From contig JAAVFG010000022.1 of the NCBI GenBank assembly GCA_014800895.1, positions 24,677-88,676 of the forward strand: a stretch of 64,000 nt of DNA. Direction: 5' to 3'. This stretch comes from Bacteroidales bacterium (lineage in GTDB: Bacteria > Bacteroidota > Bacteroidia > Bacteroidales > Muribaculaceae). The translations under genes were made by a program, and so were the position numbers. The notes below the pieces were generated by a model. It was not told where the DNA came from. It worked only from the letters and a program-made list of their open reading frames with translations, and ran no database searches. Positions within the stretch are counted from its first letter, which is position 1, and every line of letters begins with the position of its first letter. This document shows positions 1 to 8,916 of this stretch, piece after piece.

Positions 1-423
1 TCGGAAATGATCTGGGAAATCGGCGACAGCACCAAGACCATACTCGGCTACGAGTGCATACAGGCTGATACAGATTATCATGGACGTCACTGGATTGCAT
101 GGTTCACTCCCGAGATTCCGATTCAGGACGGCCCATGGAAATTCCGCGGGCTACCCGGACTGATTCTTGAGGCCATGACCTGCGAAGGCAGAATTGGTTA
201 CATAGCTGACGGAATTGAGTATTCTGACAAGGAAATAAGTGGTGTATATGGCGCAGATACGTATGAGAAACGAGACCGAAAGGAGATACTACGGGCAATG
301 AGAGCTATGCGCGACAATCCGATGGGCCATCTTAACTCCAAGGGAATTAAAGTGGAAATTTCACCCGAAACCTTATCAAAGGTATCAAAGGGCGGAGATT
401 TTATAGAAACGGATTATCGTTAA
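1..423 (+). CDS. GLPGLI family protein, 5' end cut by window edge
   Basis: The reading frame is already open at base 1, so only the C-terminal part (about 140 residues) is visible and the ATG at 7 is probably internal. The family-defining GLPGLI string is present, preceded by WFTPEIP and GPWKFR. Members are Bacteroidetes proteins, usually exported by a signal peptide and of unknown function, often encoded next to a TonB-dependent receptor. This copy is clearly paralogous to the one at 1230-2088: both read GYECI-x-A-(D/E)-(T/S)-DYHG-x-HW-x-AWFTPE. Family assignment is sure; function is unknown. Confidence 0.85.
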   Translation, partial: SEMIWEIGDSTKTILGYECIQADTDYHGRHWIAWFTPEIPIQDGPWKFRGLPGLILEAMTCEGRIGYIADGIEYSDKEISGVYGADTYEKRDRKEILRAMRAMRDNPMGHLNSKGIKVEISPETLSKVSKGGDFIETDYR

Positions 424-433
424 TTTAATTGTC

Positions 434-1178
434 ATGAGTTTATTGACTCCGATTATATCAGCTGCACTTGCAACAGCCTTTTCAGCTGCAGGTAGTGCAA
501 AAGAGCCGACAGTCATTCCAGAAATTGAAATGGATGAGGTAAAAGGTGCACTTTCACAATGGGGCTTGATGAAAGCGAAGCTAAACACCTGGTTGAGACC
601 CCTAAGCATGAGGTGACACTGTCCGACTTCCGTATCGGTAAATATGAAGTTACACAAGATTTGTGGGAGGCCGTCATGGGTGACAATTCAAGCATATCCA
701 AAGGAGATTAATTACCGGTAGAAAATATCTCATGGCATGATATACAGGTATTCATAAAGAAACTCAACAAGCTGACAGGGAAAAAATATCGTCTGCCGAC
801 CGAGGCCGAATGGGAATATGCTGCAAGAGGAGGGAATCTATCTGAGGGATATACTTTTATCGGAGGCAATGAAATAGATACGACAACGTGGCATTTTCAC
901 AATGCTGATAGGCATACACATCAAGTCTGGCTGTTGAATCCCAATGAACTTGGCATATATGATATGGGCGGCAATGTATCCGAATGGGTGCAAGACTGGT
1001 ACGGTCATTATTCAGAGAAACCGCAGAAGAATCCAAAAGGAGCAAATAAATCTGAAACCGGAAAGATACTGCGCGGTGGGTGTTTCGGAATCTGCCGGAA
1101 TATAATAAACCAGGACACCGATCTGTAAGCAATCCGAATTTCAAATCTCAATATATACGTTTTAGATTGGCAGAATGA
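434..1178 (+). pseudogene. SUMF1/formylglycine-generating-enzyme-type protein, broken by frameshifts and a stop
   Basis: An ATG at 434 opens a signal-peptide-like start in frame 2. At about 545-550 homology moves to frame 1, where TFTMG, KYEVTQDLWEAVMG, LPVENISWHD, YRLPTEAEWEYAARGG, GGNVSEWVQDWYG and ILRGG follow. These are the landmarks of the FGE-sulfatase/SUMF1 domain. Frame 1 has an in-frame TAA at 709-711, where the family usually has a residue before LPVE. Near 1085-1100 homology moves to frame 3 and ends in the classic C-terminal tail IRFRLAE, stop at 1176-1178. Two frameshifts and a nonsense codon mean no full protein is made. It lies between two GLPGLI genes and was probably a lipoprotein-like or secreted protein of that cassette. 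Confidence 0.85.
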
Positions 1179-1229
1179 TATGACCGGTAATATCGCATCC
1201 ACAAAAAAGCAAAAGTTAAAAAACAGAAA

Positions 1230-2088
1230 ATGAAGAAGACGTTCACATCAATCTTCATGTGCTTTGTGGCGATAGCTGCAATGGCACAGAACAAGGCTGA
1301 CATTATTGTAAGCTACGACTCATCGTCCCCCAACAAATTCGGTAAAATCAACACCGGCAAAATGTCGCTTTTGGCATCTCCTACGGAAGCCAAGTATTTC
1401 AACGACCTCAGCCTCTGGGTGGATTCACTTTAAATCAACACCGGAAGGCAAGGCTCAGTACATGGAGATTCTCAAAAAAGCGTGTATGACTGTCGAGCCT
1501 AACGGTTCGGTCTCATTTGACATGAGGAAAGGTCCCACCAAACCGACCAACAGCTATGTATTCACTGACCTCGCACAGGACTGCCTGACGCATTACAATA
1601 AATTTGGTGAAGATAACGGATTTTATACCGAGCCGCTTTCCGAAATGCAATGGACTATTGTGGAAGATTCTACAACAACCGTCCTCGGTTATGAGTGTAT
1701 AATGGCTGAAAGCGATTATCATGGCCTACATTGGAAAGCATGGTTCACACCCGAGCTGCCGATGCCGTTCGGTCCGTGGAAACTTCATGGTCTGCCCGGT
1801 CTTATTCTTAAAGCCGAAACCAATGGAGGTTTCTCATTTATGGCTACCGGACTTGAACATACCGACCGCATTATGACCCCGATGTATATGCAAGGTGATT
1901 ACTCTAAGGTTGACCGCAAAGAAGCGTTGAAAAATGCTGAATATTTTGCCAATAATGAGGAGAGTATTTTGAACGCACAGGGACAGAATGTAAAAATCTA
2001 CTCCACCGATGATGAAGGCAACCGAATCGAGACTCCGAAATATGACGGTCTGAAACATAACATCGAACCTGACTACAAAATTAAATGA
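1230..2088 (+). pseudogene. GLPGLI family protein with one frameshift
   Basis: The first part (1230-1433) has a clean signal peptide (MKKTFTSIFMCFVAIAAMAQ) and ends at a stop just after LWVDSL. The second part (from about 1435) continues the same protein in another frame: KSTPEGKAQYMEILKKA, then the GYECI, AWFTPELP and HGLPGLI landmarks. Removing one T in the CTTTAAATC run near 1430-1434 restores one frame of about 285 codons. It is therefore a pseudogene or an assembly/sequencing error at a short homopolymer. The neighbouring SUMF1 pseudogene favours true decay. The stop overlaps the ATG of the next stub by four bases (ATGA), so these genes were translationally coupled. Confidence 0.85.
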
Positions 2089-2138
2089 GAAAGATACTCA
2101 TATTATTGCTGCCCGCTAATAATTTTAAGACGAACTAA
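2085..2138 (+). pseudogene. 17-codon stub, start of a lost downstream gene
   Basis: An ATG overlaps the stop of the GLPGLI gene (ATGA). It opens a short frame starting MRKILILLLPA, which looks like a signal-peptide beginning, then stops at TAA 2136-2138 directly before a terminator. GLPGLI genes are commonly followed by an outer-membrane (TonB-receptor-like) gene. I infer this is the remnant of such a gene after a deletion. The stub is too short for homology evidence. Confidence 0.45.
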
Positions 2139-2142
2139 AATT

Positions 2143-2177
2143 AGGGTCGATTCCATTTGCAGGATTCGACCCTTTTC
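2143..2177 (+). terminator. Rho-independent terminator after the GLPGLI cassette
   Basis: The arms GGGTCGATTCC (2144-2154) and GGATTCGACCC (2162-2172) pair with one mismatch around a 7-nt loop and are followed by TTTTCTG. This ends the degraded cassette. Confidence 0.75.
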
Positions 2178-2283
2178 TGTTATTTTGCTGTCAATACCTC
2201 CGAACGGATATATCAGTTTTTAATAAAACTTCTCTAAACTTTATTTCCCTTGAAGTGTCTAAGAATAAAAGTAGGATAAAATT

Positions 2284-3051
2284 ATGAAAAGACTAACATG
2301 TATCTTATTATTACTGATAGGGTCGATATACGTAGGAATATCGGCATACGCCGGTAATTTAGCGGATGAAAACCTGCATTATGTTATATCTTATAAGTGG
2401 GGGATGATTCATAAGGATGCCGGTGAGGCGGTTTTGTCTCTGCACAATTCAGGGGATAACTATAGTCTCAGATTGACAGCTAAAACCAAACCTTGGGCGG
2501 ATAAATTCTTTCAAGTGCGCGATACTCTTATAGGTAAAGTCAATAAAAATACATTTCACCCCTCCAACTATACAAAAATATCTCATGAAGGGGGGAAATA
2601 TGGCAAAGACCAAATTACGTTTCTATATAACGGTAATCAGGTGACGGGGACTTGCACCAGATACAAGGAGGATAAAAAAGGGAAAATCAGCCGTTCAAGC
2701 AAGACTCTTCGAGCTTCCGGTCCGGTGTTTGATATGCTCTCTATATTTTATTATCTCCGTCAAATTGATTATTCAGCCTTAGAGAAAGGAGAGAAGGTGA
2801 AAGCCACGATTTTCTCCGGTTCTAAAGCAGAAACTATTACAATCCGTTCTTTAGGGAAGGAAAAGATAAAACTTAGAAATAAGACAGAAAGAGAGGCATA
2901 TCATATAAAATTCAACTTCACCTCCGAAGGGAAGAAAAAATCAAGTGAGGATATAGACACATGGATCTCCACTGACAGCTCCCATATTCCTCTCTATCTT
3001 ACAGGTTCGCTTCCGGTAGGACAGGTGAGAGTTTATTATTTACCAAAGTAA
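2284..3051 (+). CDS. DUF3108 domain-containing envelope protein
   Basis: A 255-residue protein with an N-terminal signal peptide (hydrophobic LTCILLLLIGSIYVGISAYA, cleavage likely after AYA). The body reads like the DUF3108 family: HYVISYKWGMIHKDAGEA near the mature N-terminus, a repeating beta-strand pattern, and a C-terminal TWISTDSSHIPLYLTGSLPVGQVRVYY. Family members are periplasmic or outer-membrane-associated beta proteins of unknown biochemical function. It stands alone between two terminators, so it is probably monocistronic. Family call is good; function is unknown. Confidence 0.85.
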   Translation: MKRLTCILLLLIGSIYVGISAYAGNLADENLHYVISYKWGMIHKDAGEAVLSLHNSGDNYSLRLTAKTKPWADKFFQVRDTLIGKVNKNTFHPSNYTKISHEGGKYGKDQITFLYNGNQVTGTCTRYKEDKKGKISRSSKTLRASGPVFDMLSIFYYLRQIDYSALEKGEKVKATIFSGSKAETITIRSLGKEKIKLRNKTEREAYHIKFNFTSEGKKKSSEDIDTWISTDSSHIPLYLTGSLPVGQVRVYYLPK

Positions 3052-3071
3052 AGAATTAAGATTGAAAAAAT

Positions 3072-3110
3072 AAAGAAGAGTAAGCGCCATAAAGCATACT
3101 CTTCTTTTTT
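3072..3110 (+). terminator. Rho-independent terminator after the DUF3108 gene
   Basis: An 11-bp stem, AAAGAAGAGTA (3072-3082) with TACTCTTCTTT (3097-3107), is followed by T residues. The A-rich left side means it may also work for the leftward nitrilase gene that ends at 3161. Confidence 0.85.
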
Positions 3111-3160
3111 ATGTTAAGAACCGTAATGAAAATCTTCCTTACGGATGGAGCCTAAAGCAA

Positions 3161-3958
3161 TCAGTATATTAAACTGAACTCGTCGGCGTCATTCCAAGCA
3201 GGGAATTTCTCTCTGAATCTGTCAAGGCGTTCACGAGAAAGAGTGGCATAAATGAAAGGAGAGGAGGGGAGCTTGACTCCTATATCCTTACCTTTGAAGT
3301 CAATAGCCGCAGAGCTTCCGTTATAGACGTTCTTATTAGGATCTTCTCCACTGCAATTTACACCGCAAACGTAGGCTTCATTCTCAATGGCACGCGCAAT
3401 TAATAGAGCTTCCCATGCCCTTACTCTCGTTACGGGCCAGTTGGCAACAGCAATAAGGAGATCATATTCATTCTTACGGCTGCGGCACCATACGGGGAAA
3501 CGGATATCATAGCAGGCAATCATTGAGATATTCCACCCACGGTATCTGATAATCATTCTCTTATCTCCGCGTGAAAAAATATTGTCTTCCCCCGCCATTG
3601 TAAAGAGATGACGCTTCTCGGCAAAAGTCTCTTCTCCGGAAGGCTCTATGAAGAATAACCGATTGAAGAGCAATCCTCCTGTATCGGCAATGAAGCTTCC
3701 TGCTATGGCAATCTTATATTTATATGCCAAAGATTTAAGACGCTGAATAGTCTCTCCGGAATTTTTTTCTGCAGTCTCTCTAACCGCTTCCTTATCTGTG
3801 GTAGTCGGAAAACCGGTGGAGAAAGTCTCGGGAAGAATAAGCAGATCAGTCTGAGGGTGGAGAAAAGAGAGGGTATCCTCTAATTTTTGAAGATTAGTAT
3901 CCTTATCGCCCCAGGAGATTTCAAAAGGGAGAAGCGCAACATTCAAGTCTTTAATCAT
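3161..3958 (-). CDS. Nitrilase/omega-amidase family carbon-nitrogen hydrolase
   Basis: A 265-residue cytoplasmic hydrolase counted from the ATG at 3958. A longer in-frame start at 4051 would overlap the preceding gene and add a non-homologous lysine-rich stretch, so it was rejected. The Glu-Lys-Cys triad is visible: Glu in LILPETFSTGFP, Lys in EKRHLF, Cys in ACYDIRFP. The PETFSTGF and CYDIRFP wording matches the YafV/Nit2-type omega-amidase branch, which hydrolyses alpha-ketoglutaramate or similar omega-amides as metabolite repair. It lies 52 nt downstream of the acyltransferase gene on the same strand. Substrate is inferred from the subfamily only. Confidence 0.85.
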   Translation of the reverse strand: MIKDLNVALLPFEISWGDKDTNLQKLEDTLSFLHPQTDLLILPETFSTGFPTTTDKEAVRETAEKNSGETIQRLKSLAYKYKIAIAGSFIADTGGLLFNRLFFIEPSGEETFAEKRHLFTMAGEDNIFSRGDKRMIIRYRGWNISMIACYDIRFPVWCRSRKNEYDLLIAVANWPVTRVRAWEALLIARAIENEAYVCGVNCSGEDPNKNVYNGSSAAIDFKGKDIGVKLPSSPFIYATLSRERLDRFREKFPAWNDADEFSLIY

Positions 3959-4010
3959 AGTCAGTATATGTTTCCGGATGAGAAAAAAGAGGATGATGAA
4001 TCCTCTTTTT

Positions 4011-4556
4011 TTAAACGGAAAATTTTTCCGGATATTTGGCTGCTTTGTCAAAATAGGAATAATAATTTTTGACGAAAGCCATATCTTTCTCTATGTCGCC
4101 CGAGGGCTGGAATTCATCCTTAATGATTATCTCCTTATTCTTATAATCTATAACGCCGAATTGCACCGGCACTTTCGCACCGTAAGCGATATATAGGAAT
4201 CCTGTTCTCCATTGATTAGTTTTGCTTCTTGTCCCTTCCGGGGTGACGGCGAGATTGATATAAGAAGAGTCATCAAATTTATGAATAATCGCTTCGGTAA
4301 GGTTGGATTTTTTGTTTCTGCGCGGCACAGGTATTCCCCCTAATGCCTTAAGCAGATAACCGAGAGGGAAGAAAAACCAAAACTCCTTCATAAGGAAATT
4401 GGCTTTCCTTCCCAATGATCTGTAAGCGCAGAGACCAAGTATAAAATCCCAGTTTGAAGTATGAGGCGCCACACAAATAATACATTTGTCACGTCTTGGC
4501 GCTATGATATTGACTTTCCAACCTGCGATTTTTAAAATTAGTCTCCAGATATTCAT
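4011..4556 (-). CDS. 1-acyl-sn-glycerol-3-phosphate acyltransferase family protein
   Basis: A 181-residue PlsC-type acyltransferase. The catalytic HX4D box is HTSNWD near residue 32, and the acceptor-binding motifs GGIPVPR and TPEGTRS follow. It is short for the family and has one hydrophobic stretch (FWFFFPLGYLLKALGG), consistent with peripheral inner-membrane association. It probably acylates a lysophospholipid or a related lipid. It is co-directional with its neighbours, 10 nt after the small gene upstream and 52 nt before the nitrilase gene. Confidence 0.85.
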   Translation of the reverse strand: MNIWRLILKIAGWKVNIIAPRRDKCIICVAPHTSNWDFILGLCAYRSLGRKANFLMKEFWFFFPLGYLLKALGGIPVPRRNKKSNLTEAIIHKFDDSSYINLAVTPEGTRSKTNQWRTGFLYIAYGAKVPVQFGVIDYKNKEIIIKDEFQPSGDIEKDMAFVKNYYSYFDKAAKYPEKFSV

Positions 4557-4566
4557 AAAACGTGGG

Positions 4567-4929
4567 TTATTCTGCTACGGCTTCTTTGTTTTTAGCTTTC
4601 TCCTCAGCAGGAAGAGCCGCATTAAATTCCTTGAGAGCGGAAGTGACTTCTTCTGAAAACTCAGTAGTCACCTTTTCGAAGAGAGCCTTGAAGAAAGCCT
4701 CTTTAGCTTTTGCATATTCCTCTTTGTTTTCAAAAGCTTTTACACCACGATCAAAGAAGATGTTAGCGTTCATACGGGCTTTGTTAGCAGCCACGAGCAC
4801 TTTCTCGATAGCCTTGGCGATAGCGTCCTTGTCAGCACCTTCCACTGTATGGAAAGAATACATCATCTCATCACAAGCTGAAGCTGCAAGAGCGTCAACA
4901 TATTTCTTGAATTCTCTTTTGTTTGCCAT
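4567..4929 (-). CDS. Small helical protein of unknown function
   Basis: A 120-residue, strongly charged, alanine-rich, predicted all-helical soluble protein (MANKREFKKYVDALAASACDE at the start, EEKAKNKEAVAE at the end), with no signal peptide or membrane segment. A GGAGG ribosome-binding site is seen about 23 nt before the ATG, with an AT-rich spacer between. Codon use is like that of its neighbours and the reverse frame is a shadow. It heads the acyltransferase-nitrilase run and could be co-transcribed. I do not recognise a named family. Confidence 0.7.
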   Translation of the reverse strand: MANKREFKKYVDALAASACDEMMYSFHTVEGADKDAIAKAIEKVLVAANKARMNANIFFDRGVKAFENKEEYAKAKEAFFKALFEKVTTEFSEEVTSALKEFNAALPAEEKAKNKEAVAE

Positions 4930-5034
4930 AATATAGTTAGGGTTAATAATTTTTCCTCCGGGCTATTCGCATGGAGTTTTCTATATTTTATATTTATAAC
5001 GTTTTAAAAGAGAAAAAAGATTTGGAGATAAACA

Positions 5035-6504
5035 TTAATCAGTTCTCTCTTTTCTTGCCGCATCCAGTCGTAACAGGATGAAGAGTAATATTGTGAATCC
5101 CCATAGTGATGAGCCTCCATAGCTGAAGAAGGGAAGGGGAATACCGATGACAGGGCAGAGACCTATCACCATTCCCACATTAATTCCCAAGTGGAAAATC
5201 AGAATCGAGACTACGCAATAGGCATATACTCTTTCAAAGGCAGTGCGTTGTCGTTCGGCTATGTGAATTATTCTGAGAATAAACACAAGATAGAGGAGAA
5301 GAACAGTTACCGATCCGATGAAACCCTCCTCTTCTCCAATAGTACAGAAAATAAAGTCGGTGTGCTGCTCAGGCACAAACTTCAATTTAGTCTGGGTACC
5401 ATTAAGAAAACCTTTTCCGACCACTCCTCCCGAACCGATGGCTATCTTGGATTGGTTCACGTTGTAACCCGCTCCCATAATATTATCTTCAATACCAAGA
5501 GCAACCTTAATTCGTAATTGCTGGTGAGGCTCAAGGACATTTCCGAATACATAATTTACGGAATAGAGGAACATTACCGAGGTAGCTACAAAACCAATCG
5601 TAATCAGATATTTCCCTATTCGATGCCGGAACATCATTATTGCCGTGTAGATTATTCCCAATCCTATCATAGAAAGGAAATAAATAGTGCCGTTAATTGA
5701 TATGCCGCAAAGAGAGAGGATTGTAACCACCAATCCCGAACCTGCAAAGCCGAAAAGAAGATTTCGTCCTATTATGCCGTCGCGACAATAGAAGAGAATC
5801 ATGCAGACAAATATGAGCATGATGAGAATAAAGACGGTAAATTCACCCAATGGAATACCAAGAATGAGAGGATCGGCAAATTTGACCGCGACAACGAAAA
5901 AGGTGACAGCACAAAGGACTGAGAAAAGCACAAGCCCGCTCATCCCTTCCCTATATAACACGAAAATGAATGAGACATAGACAAGTGCGGATCCTGTTTC
6001 TCTCTGCAGAAGGATAAGGATAATCGGAATAAAAATGATTATCAGAGCCCTGAAATAATTAGATATTTTCTGATTAAGTACGAAGTTGTAAGAATCAAAA
6101 AGTTTGGCGAGACATAAAGCGGTAGCAAACTTACCGAACTCCGCCGGCTGAAGAGAGACCGGACCGAACACGAGCCAAGAATGTGAGCCCTTAGTATTAG
6201 GAGCAATGAAAATCGTGACCAACAATATAAGAAGAACCAAGCCATAGATAGGATAGGCATAGATCTTATATATTCTATAGTCCATTAAGAGAATGACCAA
6301 TCCGACAATGAGAGACAGACCGATCCAAAGAATCTGTTTACCGGAAAACTCATTCAGGTCGAAAAGAGAGGCGTTATCAAAATCATAACTTGCGGCATAG
6401 ATTGACACTGCCCCCATCATCACAAGAATGAGATAGAGGAAGACAGTGATCCAATCAAGCGATTTGAATACGGAGGTTCCGGCATCAGTGTTTCGTGACT
6501 CCAC
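5035..6504 (-). CDS. rodA: Rod-shape-determining protein RodA (SEDS glycosyltransferase)
   Basis: A 489-residue polytopic inner-membrane protein of the SEDS family (RodA/FtsW/SpoVE), which polymerises lipid II into glycan strands with PBP2 during elongation. Conserved landmarks are SWLVFGPVSLQPAEFGK (catalytic-loop region), YNVNQSKIAIGSGG, FVPEQHTDFIF, TIGEEEGF and PFFSYGGSS. It is longer than the roughly 370-residue E. coli protein because of an insertion between about residues 220 and 320 that carries extra hydrophobic segments. Its start overlaps the end of mrdA by 20 bp, so the two are translationally coupled. It is the last gene of the mre operon. Confidence 0.95.
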   Translation of the reverse strand: MESRNTDAGTSVFKSLDWITVFLYLILVMMGAVSIYAASYDFDNASLFDLNEFSGKQILWIGLSLIVGLVILLMDYRIYKIYAYPIYGLVLLILLVTIFIAPNTKGSHSWLVFGPVSLQPAEFGKFATALCLAKLFDSYNFVLNQKISNYFRALIIIFIPIILILLQRETGSALVYVSFIFVLYREGMSGLVLFSVLCAVTFFVVAVKFADPLILGIPLGEFTVFILIMLIFVCMILFYCRDGIIGRNLLFGFAGSGLVVTILSLCGISINGTIYFLSMIGLGIIYTAIMMFRHRIGKYLITIGFVATSVMFLYSVNYVFGNVLEPHQQLRIKVALGIEDNIMGAGYNVNQSKIAIGSGGVVGKGFLNGTQTKLKFVPEQHTDFIFCTIGEEEGFIGSVTVLLLYLVFILRIIHIAERQRTAFERVYAYCVVSILIFHLGINVGMVIGLCPVIGIPLPFFSYGGSSLWGFTILLFILLRLDAARKERTD

Positions 6505-8350
6505 TTGAAATGATTGTATTAGAGTTGAACATTCTTTCTTCTATACCTTTGCGCGAATCCCGGATCTTACCTGTAAGATATTTCTCAATCATCAGCGAAC
6601 CGATAGGCACACCATAAGCAGCCCCGAATCCGGCATTCTCGACATACACGCAGATAGCTATCTTCGGATCGTCATAGGGAGCGAAGCCCATAAAGGCGGA
6701 ATGATCCTTACCATGAGGATTCTGTGCCGTACCCGTCTTGCCACAAACTTCTATATCAGGGAGATTGGCAAGTCGGCAAGTACCACCGGTCACCGCCATT
6801 CTCATACCCTCGGCAACAGCCTCATAATATTCCCTTTTTATTTTAGGAGAATGTTTCTCGCGGTATTTTGGATCTATGACACTATCTGCAATCTCCTTGA
6901 CAACATGGGGGGTATAGAAATATCCTCGGTTGGCTATAGTGGCAGAAAGATTTGCAATCTGCAGGGGTGTGGCGAGCACCTCACCCTGTCCGATAGAGAT
7001 AGAGATGATAGTGTTTGCACTCCAGTTTGCTCCCCGGAAAGAATTGCTATAGAAGTCCGCATTAGGAATAAAGCCACGGCTTTCATGCGGGAGATCCACC
7101 CCGAGACGATAGCCGTATCCCATCTCTACCATATAGTTTTTCCATTTGGTAAGCTGAGCGGCGGCAGTTGTGCCACGTTTGTCAATCATATTTTTCAGTC
7201 CCCAGCAGAAATAGGCATTACATGAAGTCTGCAAGGCAGGCTTGAGGGCGATAGGAGAGGCATGAGCGTGACATCCGACCCTTAGACCGTTGACATAACC
7301 GTGATAACATGGATATTGAGTCTGGAGATTTACAACACCCTCCTGGAGCAAGATAAGACCTTGGGTAGGCTTGAAAGTCGAGCCGGGAGGATAAGCTCCC
7401 TGGAGAGCTCTGTCAAAAAGCGGTTTATACGGGTCTTTTACGAGGTCCGCATAGTTTTTACCACGCTCTTTACCGACTAAAAGCGATGGATCATAATTAG
7501 GAGAAGTGACAAGAGCAAGAATCTCACCTGTTTTCGGTTCAATCGCCACGATAGCTCCGATCTTATTAGCCATAAGTTTCTCCCCATATTCCTGCAATTC
7601 TATATCGAGGGAGAGAGTGAGGTTTCGTCCTGATTCGGGAGATACATCGTAAATACCGTTTTCATATTTACCTTTAATTCTTCCGTAGGCATCCTTCATA
7701 AGAATTTCAACACCCTTTTCGCCACGGAGCGCCTTTTCATAACTCTTCTCAATTCCGAGGTCGCCCGTATAGTCACCACGACGGTAATAACGGTCACGCT
7801 CTATATCTCCGACAGAGACTTCGCGTATATTACCCAGCACGTTTGCGCCTGCAGGATAAGCGTAATTTCTGACAGTGCGTTTCTGCACGAAAAAACCGGG
7901 GAAAAGATTCAGCTTCTCCTGGAATTTTCCGTAATCTTCTATTGATAATTGAGAGATAAGTTTCTGAGGGGTATATGCGGAATAGCCCGGATTTTTACGT
8001 GGGTTCTTCATATCCGCCCATTTCTCGGCTAATTGTTCACGGGTAAGGTTGAGCGCACTGCAAAGAGCCACAGTGTCAAATTCACCGACATCCTTAGGAA
8101 TGAGCATAACATCGTATGCCGGCTTATTGAATACTACCAGCTTTCCGTTGCGGTCGTATATAAGACCACGGGAGGGATAAATCACCCTCTTAAGAAAGGC
8201 GTTACTGTCCGCACTCTCCTTATATTTATCACTGACGACCTGAAGATTAAAAAGCCGGATGATATATATCAATACAATCACGGCAACAAATCCTCCGATC
8301 ACATATTTTCGTTTCTCTAATTTATAATCTTTCCTCACGTCAGAATTCAA
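6485..8350 (-). CDS. mrdA: Penicillin-binding protein 2, elongation transpeptidase
   Basis: A 621-residue class B PBP: a single N-terminal membrane anchor (residues about 15-35), a dimerisation domain (YPSRGLIYDRNG), then a transpeptidase domain. The active-site motifs are STFK (about 324-327, in PPGSTFKP), SCN (about 376-378) and KTG (about 538-540, in CGKTGTAQ). It cross-links peptidoglycan in the periplasm for lateral growth together with RodA and MreBCD. It is coupled to rodA by a 20-bp overlap and separated from mreD by a 52-nt gap containing a hairpin. Confidence 0.95.
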   Translation of the reverse strand: MNSDVRKDYKLEKRKYVIGGFVAVIVLIYIIRLFNLQVVSDKYKESADSNAFLKRVIYPSRGLIYDRNGKLVVFNKPAYDVMLIPKDVGEFDTVALCSALNLTREQLAEKWADMKNPRKNPGYSAYTPQKLISQLSIEDYGKFQEKLNLFPGFFVQKRTVRNYAYPAGANVLGNIREVSVGDIERDRYYRRGDYTGDLGIEKSYEKALRGEKGVEILMKDAYGRIKGKYENGIYDVSPESGRNLTLSLDIELQEYGEKLMANKIGAIVAIEPKTGEILALVTSPNYDPSLLVGKERGKNYADLVKDPYKPLFDRALQGAYPPGSTFKPTQGLILLQEGVVNLQTQYPCYHGYVNGLRVGCHAHASPIALKPALQTSCNAYFCWGLKNMIDKRGTTAAAQLTKWKNYMVEMGYGYRLGVDLPHESRGFIPNADFYSNSFRGANWSANTIISISIGQGEVLATPLQIANLSATIANRGYFYTPHVVKEIADSVIDPKYREKHSPKIKREYYEAVAEGMRMAVTGGTCRLANLPDIEVCGKTGTAQNPHGKDHSAFMGFAPYDDPKIAICVYVENAGFGAAYGVPIGSLMIEKYLTGKIRDSRKGIEERMFNSNTIISSGVTKH

Positions 8351-8355
8351 ATTTA

Positions 8356-8388
8356 GAGTATTTACGGCAAGATATCGCGTAAATACTC
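8356..8388 (-). other. Intercistronic hairpin between mreD and mrdA
   Basis: A perfect 11-bp stem, GAGTATTTACG (8356-8366) and CGTAAATACTC (8378-8388), with an 11-nt loop. It lies in the 52-nt gap upstream of the mrdA start at 8350, so it falls in the message just before that start. There is no T-tract on the minus strand, so it is more likely an mRNA-processing, stability or translation-control structure than a terminator. Confidence 0.6.
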
Positions 8389-8402
8389 TCGGAAGGTTAT
8401 GA

Positions 8403-8915
8403 TCAGTCTTTTTTTGACCTCATAAGACTGTCTATTCCCAATAATAGGAGGAAAGTAAGCAACGCGCTTGACAATCCACACTCTAATATCTCTTTAACGT
8501 AATAAAAGCTTAAATATTCTATAAAAAAGACCGCGAGACAGTAGAAGAGGCATAATGTGATCAGGTATTTAGCATAAACCGCAAAACCTAAATTAGCTAT
8601 TGAAGGCTGCACATCCTGAGTGCGGTCATCCTTGGGGATATAAAGGTAAAAGATAAAATTTCTGGACCCTGCCAATAATGTACAAGCCAGGGCATTAACA
8701 CCGGGAGTATCGGAGAAAATATCTACTATGAATCCTGCGAGGAAACCCCAGGTCAAAAGAGAGGTGGTGGATAAAGAGAGGGGAAGCCGGACAATTACAT
8801 AAATGAAAATGAATGGCACAGCAATATTGAAGAGATGTATGTGATTACATATCAACACTTGCGCCAATATCAGTATAATCAATAATATTATATTAAAGAA
8901 AGTACCTCTTTCCAT
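8403..8915 (-). CDS. mreD: Rod-shape-determining protein MreD
   Basis: A 170-residue integral membrane protein with about five hydrophobic segments, beginning FFNIILLIILILAQVLICN. It is assigned to MreD by size, topology and its place between mreC and mrdA. A Bacteroidales-type VRLPLSLS and a GFLAGFIVDIFSDTPG stretch resemble the conserved membrane core of the family. It links MreC to the elongation machinery. Only one base separates it from mreC, implying coupled translation. MreD is poorly conserved in sequence, so context carries much of the weight. Confidence 0.88.
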   Translation of the reverse strand: MERGTFFNIILLIILILAQVLICNHIHLFNIAVPFIFIYVIVRLPLSLSTTSLLTWGFLAGFIVDIFSDTPGVNALACTLLAGSRNFIFYLYIPKDDRTQDVQPSIANLGFAVYAKYLITLCLFYCLAVFFIEYLSFYYVKEILECGLSSALLTFLLLLGIDSLMRSKKD

Positions 8916-8916
8916 T

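Noticed and set aside
934-1128. Stand-alone small gene in the SUMF1 region
   Set aside because: It is a fragment of the frameshifted SUMF1 gene, continuing motifs before and after.
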